Made by a program: the position numbers and the translations under genes
Shown: piece by piece, positions 1 through 9,689 of the stretch
How positions within the stretch are numbered: the first letter of the stretch is position 1
How the letters are laid out: each line of letters opens with the position of its first letter
Assembly (NCBI GenBank): GCA_021811565.1
Contig: JAJZOL010000061.1
Location: forward strand, 1-50,601
From: a bacterium
GTDB taxonomy: Bacteria; Armatimonadota; Chthonomonadetes; Chthonomonadales; CAJBBX01
Length of the DNA: 50,601 nt
Direction of reading: 5' to 3'
The notes under the pieces: generated by a model
What the model saw: the letters and a program-made list of their open reading frames with translations, nothing else
Databases searched by the model: none
What the model was told of the DNA's origin: nothing

Positions 1-616
1 AACTCCTCTTACCAATTTATTTCACCTCTCTCACATTGGAATTGCAAAATTCGCCCAAACCATCATCAATTGGGTTTTTACACAAGAACAAAAACACATG
101 AAATGAGCTTTGCAATTGCCTATATCAGCAAAACTAAAATCGCCGTCAGGTCATGCCTGCGGCGATGTGGAGAAAATCTATTTCTTCGCGTCGCAAACAT
201 CTCTTTGAAATGCCCGCGGCGGCGAGGTTAAAGTACTCAGCAACTAACGCGGGCGTAATTCCTGTTACGCTCGCGCCTGAAATTCTCTCGATTAGAGTTA
301 AATTTTATCAATGGAATCAAAATTTTTAACCTCATAACTATTTTATCTTATATATCAGAAATATGTCAACTTCAACATATTCATCTTATACCTCTATTAA
401 AAACCTGCAGTCCCCGCCAAATCCGTGATTCCAGCGTTTTTAACCGGCGGAACGATCTATCATAGCGATTTCACATCGATTTTATAAAGGGATGGCTTGA
501 TTCAGACCTTCGCATCGCCCCTTGCAATCTTTCCATGATGCAGGAGCGCACTTATCCCTTTCGTTAACCTCCCTTCCATGACGAATTCAGTCCGACTTGT
601 TCTATTTACACATCAA
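1..616. other. Intergenic stretch without a recognised gene
   Basis: No convincing gene is seen here. The stretch carries palindromic repeat copy A near its left end. On the minus strand a frame stays open from about 307 down to a TGA at 146-148 and encodes about 54 residues of mixed composition, but it has no ATG and no ribosome binding site. It may be the tail of a lost gene. The part from 300 to 420 is AT-rich. Together with the two transposase relics that follow, the stretch looks like a decayed region. Confidence 0.5.
38..120. repeat. Palindromic repeat copy A
   Basis: The left arm contains AATTGCAAAATTCG (40-53) and the right arm GCTTTGCAATTGCC (107-120), which pair imperfectly. Just before the right arm the sequence TGAAATGAGC also occurs in copies C and D. 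The central TTTCAC half of the inner hairpin is not preserved, so this is a diverged or rearranged member of the family. It lies outside any gene. Confidence 0.5.
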
Positions 617-1078
617 CTATGCGGATAAGCAGGCGTCTAACTCCTTCGGAACCGATAACCTCTCAAGCGCAATCCTGATGACGCGAACAATCTTACACGC
701 CGCTGGCTGGAAATAACGCACGTTCTAAAGTCGAAAATGCTGCACGAGATGTGCGCACACGTTTGTCAGATGAAAACGTACGCGCGTGAACCGAATTCCA
801 ACCAAATCCGTGGCAATAGCCAGCATCTCCAGCAAAGCATGCAGATTGTGCGCCAAAACCACGATGCTCCACCATGCGGCGTTCACTCCGAAACGGTTCG
901 AGGGAAGCTAACCACCGGCAATATCTCTTTTCAATATGCTGTATATCTATGCCCCATGACCGCAACGTTCATTGCACCATTCGGCGATCTCCTGGGCGGA
1001 CCATCCGTCTATGTTGGACGCGATCGCATGAATATGATAGTTTCGCCTCCCGATCTCCATATGGTCACCGAAGTGGTA
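617..1078 (-). pseudogene. IS1380-like transposase relic (C-terminal part)
   Basis: Read on the minus strand in one frame, the DNA encodes a clear C-terminal fragment of a DDE transposase, with internal stops (TAG at 725-727 and two more between about 905 and 950). Telling pieces are SNIDGWSAQEIAEWCNERCG, LKRDIAGG, LPSNRFGVNAAWW and VVLAHNLHALLEMLAI. IS1380-type enzymes have the same order of blocks: a TN strand, an EI..WYN.R helix, IKELK, and a NAAWW..AYNL helix. The frame ends at a stop at 617-619. No terminal repeats or intact N-terminal half were found, so this is a dead fragment. A plus-strand reading frame over the same bases is a shadow. Family assignment rests on remembered motifs; another DDE family is possible. 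Confidence 0.6.
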
Positions 1079-1259
1079 TCCACATTGGTGTCAAGATCGT
1101 GTGATGAATAGAGTGATAGACGGAACTTGTCTTCGCCCTGAGATATATACCTTCCGGATGATGATATATTCGGCATTCGAACACCCAATGCCTTCATCAA
1201 AATATTTTTGGCTCCTCGCTACATCGCATGGGTAATATTATTTGATGTTCCTCGCTCTA

Positions 1260-1463
1260 TTACACGGATAACCCAAAATCGAGTTTTCCCGTGATCAGGT
1301 AAATGATTGTTTTAAGATATCAGAGATTGCGATATCCTCTGGCATTCGCCTTCGCAGCTTGGATAAAAGTGTTAATCTCCTCCATCAATCCACTTGTAAG
1401 ATGGTCCGGCAGGCAATCAAGTATTCGTACTGCATGAGCTTTCGTCGTATTCGCCAGCCTCTT
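1260..1463 (-). pseudogene. ISL3-like transposase relic (C-terminal part)
   Basis: On the minus strand one frame reads KRLANTTKAHAVRILDCL, then LPDHLTSGLMEEINTFIQAA, then KANARGYRNL, a stop (TGA at 1320-1322), then YLKTIIYLITGKLDFGL and a terminal stop at 1260-1262. The glycine-leucine-x-E-x-IN block followed by IK/Q..K..A.GYRN is the C-terminal signature of ISL3-type transposases. Only about 68 residues are recognisable, and the upstream sequence towards 1500 decays. It sits beside the IS1380-like relic, so the left end of the window has taken at least two old insertions. Confidence 0.55.
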
Positions 1464-1776
1464 CCTGCTACACCCAATGTCGCTGCTCGAAACCCATTAA
1501 AAAAGGAAACTCTCTTTTTTTACCAAACGAACCCAAGGATTCTTCGGAGATAAAAAAAAGTCATCCCGCCTTGGCTGAAAAGCCGATCTTATCAGATTCA
1601 TTTTCCATATATAGGTACGGTAGCCCGCCGTTTTACTATCTTTTTTTTCGAAAGGCGAGGGCAAGAAATGAAAATTCAGGCTCCAGCGTCATCATGGCGA
1701 CGCCCGAACGATGATGCCGCTTATTCTCCTCAAGCGCCGCTTCGTCGTGACGCAAGTATTCCCGTCTTCAGTGTGA

Positions 1777-2744
1777 TAGCCGGGAGGAATACAAACCCTC
1801 GTGACGCCGGAAGCCGGTGTGATCACCTCATGGGATACAACGATGGGGGGACGTGGATATGTATGTGATAATATAGAAGGCGGAGGCTGGCAGTTGGGCC
1901 CATGGTCTGCCTGAACGAAATCAGAAAAGGGTCGCAGAATGGTCTTTTCCATTCCTCTTCTGCCTGGGGCATGGGATCTAAGCGGTCCAAAGACGGGTAT
2001 TAACGCCAATCAGCCTGTATCTCTTAAAATGGGTGCGAAAGGGTTATACAACCCATACTTCCAAAAATTGGCGGAAAACCTGGTTTCTTATGGTCTGGGA
2101 GATAGTATTCTGCGGATGGGTTGGGAGTTCAATGGAGGTTGGTATACATGGCGCGCATCGAGTGATCCAGCAAATTTCGCGGAATACTGGCGGCAGATCG
2201 TCACCACCATGCGCGCGGTTCCAGGTGCAAAAAACCTGAAGTTTGACTGGAACCCGGCATTGGGATGGCAGCAATTCCCCGCAGAACAGGCGTGGCCCGG
2301 CGACAAATATGCGGACATCAAGGACTGGATGTTTACGATGATTCCTGGATGCCCGATACTTATCCCACACCGACGGATACCAGTTCAGCAGATATTGTTA
2401 AACTCAGAAATTCTGTTTTGGACAAGGTTCTTCTTAATGGAAACCATGGGCTGCTTTTCTGGTCAAAATTCGCCGCCGCACACCATAAACCATTTCCTAT
2501 TCCTGAGTGGGGAGTGGATAACCGAAGCGATCATCATGGCGGAATGGATAATCCACAGTTCATTCAGCGAATGTATCAATTTCTGAATGATCCCTCAAAT
2601 AATATTTACTTTCACAGCTATTTCGATGTTCAGGCGGGAGACGGACACCATCAGTTGTCGCCAGGTGTAAAAGGGACTGAAGTTACTGAGTTCCCAAAAT
2701 CTGCCGCGCTATTTAAGAAGCTGTTCAGAACGGCTAATCCATAA
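1777..2744 (+). pseudogene. GH26-like glycoside hydrolase, broken by a stop and a frameshift
   Basis: The first frame reads PGGIQTLVTPEAGVITSWD and continues to GGGWQLGPWSA. It is interrupted by a TGA (1912-1914) where a Trp is expected, then resumes with RRMVFSIPLLPGAWDLSGP and RMGWEFNGGWYTW. The latter is the likely acid/base Glu block of clan-A family GH26. Around 2320-2322 one base is missing: the frame must shift to read GLDVYDDSWMPDTYP and then IPEWGVDNRSDHHGG, which probably carries the nucleophile, and the protein ends at 2744. Correcting the stop and the gap gives about 320 residues of one continuous domain. Two independent lesions argue for a real pseudogene rather than a sequencing error, though either lesion could be an error. 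The N-terminus is unclear; an in-frame TGA-TAG pair lies at 1771-1776. The next gene, a GH43 enzyme, starts 20 bp downstream. Confidence 0.6.
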
Positions 2745-2764
2745 TTACGAATTGGAGCATTCAC

Positions 2765-3853
2765 ATGGACTTTTTGAGCATAAGACCATATATCCCATTT
2801 TCACTGCTGGTTATTCTTTGCATGCTGCTAACCTTCATCTTACCTTCTGCTGATGCAAAGAGCTTCCACTATTCAAATCCGCTGCCTTTCAGCTACGAAA
2901 CGTATGGGAATTCGCACAAAGAGATTCGTGATCCCGTAATAATTCACGATGGAGATGCCTACTATCTGGTTTTTACTATGTGGCCTTTTAGTGGCAGAGA
3001 GGAAAATCGCATCGATTTGCCAGATCAGGGCGGTTCCCCGGGAATAGGGCTTTACAAATCGAAAGACCTTATGAATTGGACATTTGACCGCTGGCTTGTA
3101 AAGTCTTCGGATCTTCCGGAAAACTGTCCGTATAAGAATCGTTTCTGGGCGCCCGAAATACACAAATTCGGCAACAAATACTACCTCATATTCACCGCAG
3201 ATAACTGGATTAAGAAGGAATACAATCCCGCTGGCAGTTGGGGCTCAGCAGGATATGCGTTTGTAGGAATCGCCAATAAAATCACCGGACCGTATAAACA
3301 CATCACTTATATCGATGGTGGCGCATGTGATACAACCCTTTTCCAGGATACAGATGGAAAGACATATGCATTCATTCCCCGATATAATATCGATGTACAA
3401 CAGATTGACCTCTCAGGCCTGGATCATGGCGTAGTTCATTTAATCGGTAAACCAAAAACGATCGTTCAGCCGAATAATAGCGATATTGGCCTCAAAGCAA
3501 GTCCCTCCTACCTTGAAGGACCATGGGCCGAAAAGATCAATGGGGAGTACTATCTTTTCTTCGCAGAAATATACAATGATCCTAAATATCCAGAGATGAT
3601 GGGATACCGCACCGGCGTGGCGTATGCGGATAATCCATTGGGACCCTGGAAGAAGGACCCCTGCGGGTATGTATTCTATGGCGGTCATCTTGGAGTTTTC
3701 ACTGGTCCGGACGGTCGCAAATGGTTTTCTTATCGTATTGAAAAGGACAATGCTGCACGAGGATTGCTTGCCATTGATCCATTCGACATCGATTCTCGGG
3801 GAAATGTGCAAGCTGAAAAACCAACCCTCGGACCCCAGACGATCCATCTGTAG
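2765..3853 (+). CDS. GH43-family glycoside hydrolase
   Basis: This 362-residue protein probably hydrolyses arabinose- or xylose-containing side chains outside the cytoplasm. Residues 8-30 are strongly hydrophobic, giving a signal peptide or membrane anchor. The five-bladed propeller begins at IRDPVIIHDGDAYYLVFT, where D56 is the expected general base. FQDTDG near residue 195 fits the pKa-modulating Asp region, and YLEGPW places the general acid at E251. Its length is normal for a single-domain GH43. The start is ATG with GGAG eight bases upstream. It follows the broken GH26-like gene and precedes a GH2 gene in the same direction, which suggests one polysaccharide-degradation unit. Substrate cannot be read from sequence. 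Confidence 0.8.
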   Translation: MDFLSIRPYIPFSLLVILCMLLTFILPSADAKSFHYSNPLPFSYETYGNSHKEIRDPVIIHDGDAYYLVFTMWPFSGREENRIDLPDQGGSPGIGLYKSKDLMNWTFDRWLVKSSDLPENCPYKNRFWAPEIHKFGNKYYLIFTADNWIKKEYNPAGSWGSAGYAFVGIANKITGPYKHITYIDGGACDTTLFQDTDGKTYAFIPRYNIDVQQIDLSGLDHGVVHLIGKPKTIVQPNNSDIGLKASPSYLEGPWAEKINGEYYLFFAEIYNDPKYPEMMGYRTGVAYADNPLGPWKKDPCGYVFYGGHLGVFTGPDGRKWFSYRIEKDNAARGLLAIDPFDIDSRGNVQAEKPTLGPQTIHL

Positions 3854-3966
3854 CCGATAAAATAATATTGCAGCAATAGGATATATTCAGACCCGCAATA
3901 CACTTTCAAACGTCGAAGTCGGCGTTGCACCGTCTTGGTGATTCATCCGCGACAAGGATTTGCATT

Positions 3967-6477
3967 ATGAGCGATAAAGGGTTAAATCGACGACAGTTTC
4001 TTCTCTCCACCGGGGCGTTCGGGTTCATATCCGCTCTATCAACGGGCGACTCGCTTTCCAAGGAGATATCCGACCCTGGGAACAACCCCGTTTCGGATAT
4101 CTCCCATCATCCGAATGTGGTTCGTAGGCGAACCGATTCCGGCATATCGATGAGGCATGCAATCCAACAAGATGAATGGAGCCCTCAAAGAGGTCCATTG
4201 CTGACTGAATGGGCAAAGGATGTATCCCCTCATAATGTGTTGCCGGAATATCCTCGCCCCCAGATGGTCAGAGACCGCTGGATGAACCTCAACGGACTAT
4301 GGGATTACCAAATTACCGCCAAACAGGCTGAGCAAATACCCGCTTCCTGGCAAGGGAAGATCATGGTTCCTTACCCGATAGAATCCGCATTATCAGGGGT
4401 GATGAAACCACTGATGCCAGATCAAAGGCTCTGGTATCATCGTCAGATCATCATTCCGCAGGATTGGAAGGGAAGCAGAATTCTCCTTCATTTTGGCGCA
4501 TCTGATTGGAAGACGACTGTTTTCCTCAATGGAAGAGAGTTGGGCTCTCATTTAGGCGGATATGATGCATTTACGTTCGACTTATCTTCTGCTATCAATG
4601 GAGCAGGAACACAGGATATCGTGGTCTCAGTATGGGATCCTACCGATTCAAAATGGCAAATGCATGGAAAACAATCCCTGCATCCCGGCGGATGCAGTTA
4701 CACCGCATGTTCTGGCATATGGCAAACAGTCTGGCTGGAGCCTGTGTCTCATTCCAGCATTGAGCATGTGCAAATGGTAGCAGATCTCACGTCAAATTCA
4801 TTAAAACTGACAGTGTCAGGATACATTGGATGCGATCCCATGACGCTGACTGCCACGGTATATGATGACGCTGAAAAATTAGAGGAAATAACTGGGCAAG
4901 CGGGAGAAACGCTTTCCGAGGCTGTAAAAAAGAATATGGTCGACTTCTATCATTGCACCGGCTCCTGGTTTACCACTGCATTAATGATACCCATCAAAAA
5001 CCCAAAACTTTGGACCCCAGCCTCACCTTTCCTCTATAACCTGAATGTGTCACTCAAGTCAAAGACGGGAGAAACCACGGATTCCGTAAAGAGTTATTTC
5101 GCCATGCGCTCCATTGCAGTGGGTCATGATGAAAAAGGAAATACCCGTCCCATGCTGAATGGCAAGCCCATTCTGCTTTGCGGTGCACTTGATCAGGGAT
5201 ACTGGCCAGATGGCATCTATACCGCTCCCACTGATGCTGCTTTGAAATTCGATATAGAAGCTGCAAAGAAACTCGGGCTGAACGTGGTGCGTAAACATGT
5301 CAAAATAGAACCCGATCGATGGTATTACTGGGCGGATAAACTTGGTCTGATGGTTATGCAGGATATGCCAACCGGTAATGAAGGTGACGCAATTACGGAC
5401 TTGCCGCGATCTCCAGAGGCGGCATCACAGTGTGAAATGGAAATGAAGCAGCTTATAAAGCAGCACTGGAATCATCCATCTATCATTGGATGGATTATGT
5501 TCAATGAAGGTTGGGGACAGTTTGACACTCTTCGCTTTGCAAAATGGGCAAAAGAACTCGACCCAACGCGATTGATAGATGAAGCAAGCGGATTTCCATG
5601 GCATGGAGGCGGGGATGTGGCGGATAATCATGGAGGGATTCCGCCAAAAGACCCCCATCGGATAGGTATCACAAGCGAAGATGGAGGATATGGGCTGAGT
5701 TCACCTGGCCATGACTGGTCGAATAAGGTATGGACTTACCGCACCTACGACTCAAAAACTGGCGGGGAAATGAGCGGAATGATCGAAGACCTGCATGGAA
5801 AACTCCCTCCGGTGAATGATGCTTCACGAATGTGGATGACACGAAAAGTCCGCAGCATGTATCGTGCGCTCTGGCTAAATAAAGATGAAACCGGTCAGAG
5901 CGGAGATTTCTTCTGTCAGCTCATTGATGTGGAAACAGAATGTGATGGACTGCTCAGCTACGACAGAGCTGTATGGAAAGTGGATCCGAGCATCATCCGT
6001 GCAGCCTGTGATGGACAAATACTCGTTCCTTCTGCTGGTACGATTATTCCATGCGCCCTCACACAATCCGTCCCTTGGAAATACACTACACAGGACCCAG
6101 GAGAAGGCTGGATTAAGCCAGGATATAACGATTCCGAATGGAAAGTGGGAATGAGCGGCTTTGGAGCCGGAATCCCGCATGTTCACACACCTTGGACCAC
6201 CGATGATATCTGGCTGCGCAAGGAGTTCTCCCTTAGAGAAAAACCAATTGGCGCATTCCTTCGGATATTCCATGATGAGGATGTGGATGTATACATCAAT
6301 GGTGTGCTGGCATGCCATGATGGTGGTTTTCTGACTTGCTATGATGACTTCAATATACTACCGGATGCGATAGCTGCGCTTAATGTGGGAAATAATGAAA
6401 TTGCGGTGCACTGTCATCAAACGACAGGCGGCCAATATATTGATGTTGGATTGCTAACCCGTGCGATCCAACCATAA
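3967..6477 (+). CDS. GH2-family glycoside hydrolase with Tat-type leader
   Basis: I chose the ATG at 3967 because AAGGA lies upstream and the protein then begins MSDKGLNRRQFLLSTGAF, with the twin-arginine pattern RRQFLL of Tat export. The 836-residue product has an N-terminal jelly roll (about 100-260), an Ig-like domain, a TIM barrel and a C-terminal beta-sandwich. In the barrel FNEGW puts the acid/base at E514, and TSEDGG gives a likely nucleophile at E571. Family members act as beta-galactosidases, beta-glucuronidases or beta-mannosidases, and the sequence does not settle which. It is the third glycosidase gene in a row and converges on nuoN, with about 100 bp between them. In that gap TTTCCTAGGAAA at 6533-6544 is a small palindrome. 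Confidence 0.85.
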   Translation: MSDKGLNRRQFLLSTGAFGFISALSTGDSLSKEISDPGNNPVSDISHHPNVVRRRTDSGISMRHAIQQDEWSPQRGPLLTEWAKDVSPHNVLPEYPRPQMVRDRWMNLNGLWDYQITAKQAEQIPASWQGKIMVPYPIESALSGVMKPLMPDQRLWYHRQIIIPQDWKGSRILLHFGASDWKTTVFLNGRELGSHLGGYDAFTFDLSSAINGAGTQDIVVSVWDPTDSKWQMHGKQSLHPGGCSYTACSGIWQTVWLEPVSHSSIEHVQMVADLTSNSLKLTVSGYIGCDPMTLTATVYDDAEKLEEITGQAGETLSEAVKKNMVDFYHCTGSWFTTALMIPIKNPKLWTPASPFLYNLNVSLKSKTGETTDSVKSYFAMRSIAVGHDEKGNTRPMLNGKPILLCGALDQGYWPDGIYTAPTDAALKFDIEAAKKLGLNVVRKHVKIEPDRWYYWADKLGLMVMQDMPTGNEGDAITDLPRSPEAASQCEMEMKQLIKQHWNHPSIIGWIMFNEGWGQFDTLRFAKWAKELDPTRLIDEASGFPWHGGGDVADNHGGIPPKDPHRIGITSEDGGYGLSSPGHDWSNKVWTYRTYDSKTGGEMSGMIEDLHGKLPPVNDASRMWMTRKVRSMYRALWLNKDETGQSGDFFCQLIDVETECDGLLSYDRAVWKVDPSIIRAACDGQILVPSAGTIIPCALTQSVPWKYTTQDPGEGWIKPGYNDSEWKVGMSGFGAGIPHVHTPWTTDDIWLRKEFSLREKPIGAFLRIFHDEDVDVYINGVLACHDGGFLTCYDDFNILPDAIAALNVGNNEIAVHCHQTTGGQYIDVGLLTRAIQP

Positions 6478-6580
6478 AGCACCGTATACTTTTTGACGGC
6501 TCTATGGGGAAGTTTGTGGACCGAGATCAAGCTTTCCTAGGAAAAACAAGACCGCAACCGAATGAACGAACACAAATCTC

Positions 6581-8050
6581 TCATTTCGTTCTTGCGATAT
6601 TCATGGAAGAGACCCTCTGCAAACCGGATGCGGCATACTGACCGAGTTCAACCCACGGACGCGGATAGGCTCCGATAAGTATGGTCGCCACGACGCATAT
6701 GGATATGGCGGCGCTTAGAGAGCTATGCACCGTAATCCGACTCTTCTCCTCGGGATCCTTGATATAGACCTGCAACGCCACCATAAGATAATAATACAGC
6801 GACACTACACTGACGATAGCCCCGAGCAATACTAGCAGGTGTTGTCCTCCGTTCCAGCCGGCGGCGAAAAGATAGATCTTCCCTACGAACCCCGCAAGAG
6901 GCGGAATACCTCCAAGCGAAAATAAAACTATCAGCATTCCAAATGCCAACGGTGCGGACCTCCTATGCAGCCCCTTTAATGCGGACACCTCCGTGGAACC
7001 CGTAACATCGGCGATAGCTTGGGCGATTAAAAAACCACCCACATTCGTGAAGGAGTACAGAAGAAGATACACATAAGCGGATGCTACGCTCATGGAACCA
7101 TTTGTGGCTTGCAACCCCGCGATCGCAACCATAATGTATCCCATTTGGGCGATACCGGAATACGCTAAAAGACGCTTGAGATTGGTCTGCACCAACGCCA
7201 CCAGGTTCCCCACGATCATGGAGAGGACGGCGAGCAACATAATGATTGGAGTCCATTCCAACAATGCGGAATGCATGCCTAAGAGAATGAACTGTAAAAG
7301 AGCCGCTATCCCTCCGGTTTTGGACGCCGTGGAGAGATAAGCCGTAATGGTGGTGGGAGCCCCCTCGTACACATCCGGAGCCCACATATGGAAGGGTGCG
7401 GCGGTGATTTTAAAACCTATGCCCGCCAACGTGAATGCGACCCCCAACCATAACGCCATGGACTGCGCCGCATCCAAACGAGCCACCGCCAAGGACATCC
7501 TGTCAAACTGAGTGGAGCCCAGCACCCCGTAGAGGATACTGATACCATATAGCATCACGGCGGATGCAATCGCCCCGATGATGAACATCTTTAACGCCGC
7601 CTCAGCGCTACGCTTCTCTCGCTTCGCGAAACCGACGAGCGTAAAGAGACACATGCTCGTCAACTCAATGCCGAGATAGAGCATAAGCAACCCGCCTGAA
7701 GAGGCGATTAGCATCAAACCAACGGTCGAGAATATCAGCAAGCCGTAATACTCGCCGCGGAAACTCATCGCCCCCTCTTCCGCCACAGACGCAATGCTGA
7801 CGGTAATGAGCGTCAACAGGAAAATGGTATCAAACGCGCGAGAATAGGAGGTGAAATTCACCAAGCCATCCCAAAGTTTCGCATCCGGAGAGTGCCAATC
7901 GATCAATAGGATAATCAATCCGCCAATCGTTACCAACCAACCAAGAAAGGCTGGCTTCTTCTTTGGGAGGAATATATCCAACAGGATTATGAACAGGGCA
8001 AGGACGGTCAATAAAATAATTGGGTGAAGGCTACTGTAATCGTTTGGCAT
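6581..8050 (-). CDS. NADH-quinone oxidoreductase subunit N
   Basis: NuoN is a proton-pumping, antiporter-like membrane subunit of complex I. The 489-residue product is almost wholly made of transmembrane helices and carries the Proton_antipo_M core, with conserved LYLGIELTSMCLFTL and KMFIIGAIASAVMLYG blocks. The ATG at 8050 is preferred over an upstream one because TTGGAG sits six bases before it. That gives a 20-bp overlap with the end of nuoM, so the two are translationally coupled. It is the last gene of the nuoIJKLMN operon and meets the GH2 gene tail to tail. Confidence 0.92.
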   Translation of the reverse strand: MPNDYSSLHPIILLTVLALFIILLDIFLPKKKPAFLGWLVTIGGLIILLIDWHSPDAKLWDGLVNFTSYSRAFDTIFLLTLITVSIASVAEEGAMSFRGEYYGLLIFSTVGLMLIASSGGLLMLYLGIELTSMCLFTLVGFAKREKRSAEAALKMFIIGAIASAVMLYGISILYGVLGSTQFDRMSLAVARLDAAQSMALWLGVAFTLAGIGFKITAAPFHMWAPDVYEGAPTTITAYLSTASKTGGIAALLQFILLGMHSALLEWTPIIMLLAVLSMIVGNLVALVQTNLKRLLAYSGIAQMGYIMVAIAGLQATNGSMSVASAYVYLLLYSFTNVGGFLIAQAIADVTGSTEVSALKGLHRRSAPLAFGMLIVLFSLGGIPPLAGFVGKIYLFAAGWNGGQHLLVLLGAIVSVVSLYYYLMVALQVYIKDPEEKSRITVHSSLSAAISICVVATILIGAYPRPWVELGQYAASGLQRVSSMNIARTK

Positions 8051-9665
8051 CGTTACTCCAACCGTTTGGATTAATATGCATCGCATATCCGTTTATTGCT
8101 GTTAAAAAGTATCGTGTTCCATATTGCGCGTGAATATTTCCATTGGTGATTTTCGCGGATTCGTTCGTTGAAGGTGTCTTCACCGGTGTGATGGACGCCA
8201 CAAATGGCTGGGCTTGTTTGCTCACATCGATCATTCTCACCAGCGGCTCCGGATATAGCCCCACCACTATTAACAGAAGAGCCAGCCCTGTAATAGCCAC
8301 CCATTCCGTTGTTTTCGCGTCCGGTAGCGAGGGATACATCTCTTCCTTAAATTGTCCGAGAAATATTCTCTGTATCATACGCAACACATAGATCGCGGTC
8401 AGCACGATTCCCACGACGGATATCAGAGCGAGGACCGGATACCGCATCCACATCCCGTAGAAGCAGAGAAACTCGGCAATGAAGCCGCTGGTCGCAGGAA
8501 GGCCAAAGGACGCCAAGCCACCTATTGTCATCAGCAAAGCGATTCCAGGCATCTTTTTCGCAAACCCACCCATGGAGGGGATATTGCGCGTGTGAGATTT
8601 CTCATATATTAATCCGACGCATGCGAAGAACAGCCCTGTCATGATCCCATGGGAGAACATCTGCATTACAGACCCATTGATTCCAATGGGGTTGAGGGAG
8701 GCAAGTCCCAACATCACCACACCCATGTGAGATACGCTAGAATAGGCGATGATGTACTTCAAATCGGTTTGCCCCATGGCGGATAACGCGCCGTAAAGGA
8801 TGTTTATCGTGGCGATCGCGCCCACGAGAAACGCGAAATGCTGCGCTCCGTCGGGCAGCAACCCCATGCCAATTCTCAAAATGCCGTAAGCCCCGAGCTT
8901 CATGAGCACACCGGCGTGAAGCATCGAAACCGCAGTTGGCGCGGATGCGTGCCCATCAGGCGACCAAGTATGAATAGGCCAGATACCCGCAAGCACACCG
9001 AACCCTATGTAAACTAAAAGGAAGATGGTCTTCTGGAAGGAAGGCCCGTAATGAGCGTGAGCCATAGCGCCCATGTCGAAGGAATGGGGAGTCTGGTTAA
9101 AGTATAAGGCGAGTATCGCAACAAGAATAAACGCGCTTCCCGCCAGAAGCATCAATGTCAACTTCATCGCGGAATATTCCTTGGTGCGCTGCTTCGTGGA
9201 GGTTCCCCACACGCCGATTAACAAATACATCGGCAACACGGCGATCTCATAAAACAAAAATAGAAAAAACAGATCTCTCGAAGCGAACACGCCAAAAACA
9301 CCGCTCACCAATAAAAGCAGGAGGGAGAGAAACTCCTTGGTCCGAACCTTCTGTGTCCATGACGCAAATATCCCCCCAGTGATAATAATCGCGGTTAACA
9401 GAATTAAAACAACGCTGGTGCCATCCACACCCACATGATAGCTTATTCCCAGCGATGGAACCCAAGGCAATGTCTGTTCGAACTGGAACCCAGCCACCTG
9501 ACGATTATAAGCGGCGAAAAGCCAAATGGCGGCAGGCAATGTAAGACCCGCCCCCGCAAGCGAGACGAAACGAACCAAGGTTCTCAGTTGCCTTGGAATC
9601 AGCAACAGCACAAGCGATGCGGTCAGCGGCGTAAGTATGACGAAAGTGAGTATCCAATGTGTCAT
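8031..9665 (-). CDS. NADH-quinone oxidoreductase subunit M
   Basis: NuoM is the second antiporter-like subunit of complex I, in the cytoplasmic membrane. Its 544 residues include the signature FLFLFYEIAVLPMYLLIGVW, with the conserved Glu of the fifth helix, and the proton-channel stretch AGIWPIHTWSPDGHASAPT. The last 60 residues are hydrophilic and rich in Thr/Asn, longer than in many homologues. The gene starts 24 bp after nuoL and its end overlaps the start of nuoN. Confidence 0.94.
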   Translation of the reverse strand: MTHWILTFVILTPLTASLVLLLIPRQLRTLVRFVSLAGAGLTLPAAIWLFAAYNRQVAGFQFEQTLPWVPSLGISYHVGVDGTSVVLILLTAIIITGGIFASWTQKVRTKEFLSLLLLLVSGVFGVFASRDLFFLFLFYEIAVLPMYLLIGVWGTSTKQRTKEYSAMKLTLMLLAGSAFILVAILALYFNQTPHSFDMGAMAHAHYGPSFQKTIFLLVYIGFGVLAGIWPIHTWSPDGHASAPTAVSMLHAGVLMKLGAYGILRIGMGLLPDGAQHFAFLVGAIATINILYGALSAMGQTDLKYIIAYSSVSHMGVVMLGLASLNPIGINGSVMQMFSHGIMTGLFFACVGLIYEKSHTRNIPSMGGFAKKMPGIALLMTIGGLASFGLPATSGFIAEFLCFYGMWMRYPVLALISVVGIVLTAIYVLRMIQRIFLGQFKEEMYPSLPDAKTTEWVAITGLALLLIVVGLYPEPLVRMIDVSKQAQPFVASITPVKTPSTNESAKITNGNIHAQYGTRYFLTAINGYAMHINPNGWSNDAKRLQ

Positions 9666-9689
9666 CGGGCGATTTATCCTGGTGATGAT

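Noticed and set aside
737-1111. A 124-residue plus-strand reading frame
   Set aside because: The minus strand of the same bases encodes recognisable transposase blocks, and the plus-strand product has no family features.
1912-1914. TGA read as tryptophan (alternative genetic code)
   Set aside because: Several intact genes such as nuoI and the ABC ATPase end in TGA at coupled or expected positions, and the same pseudogene also has a frameshift.
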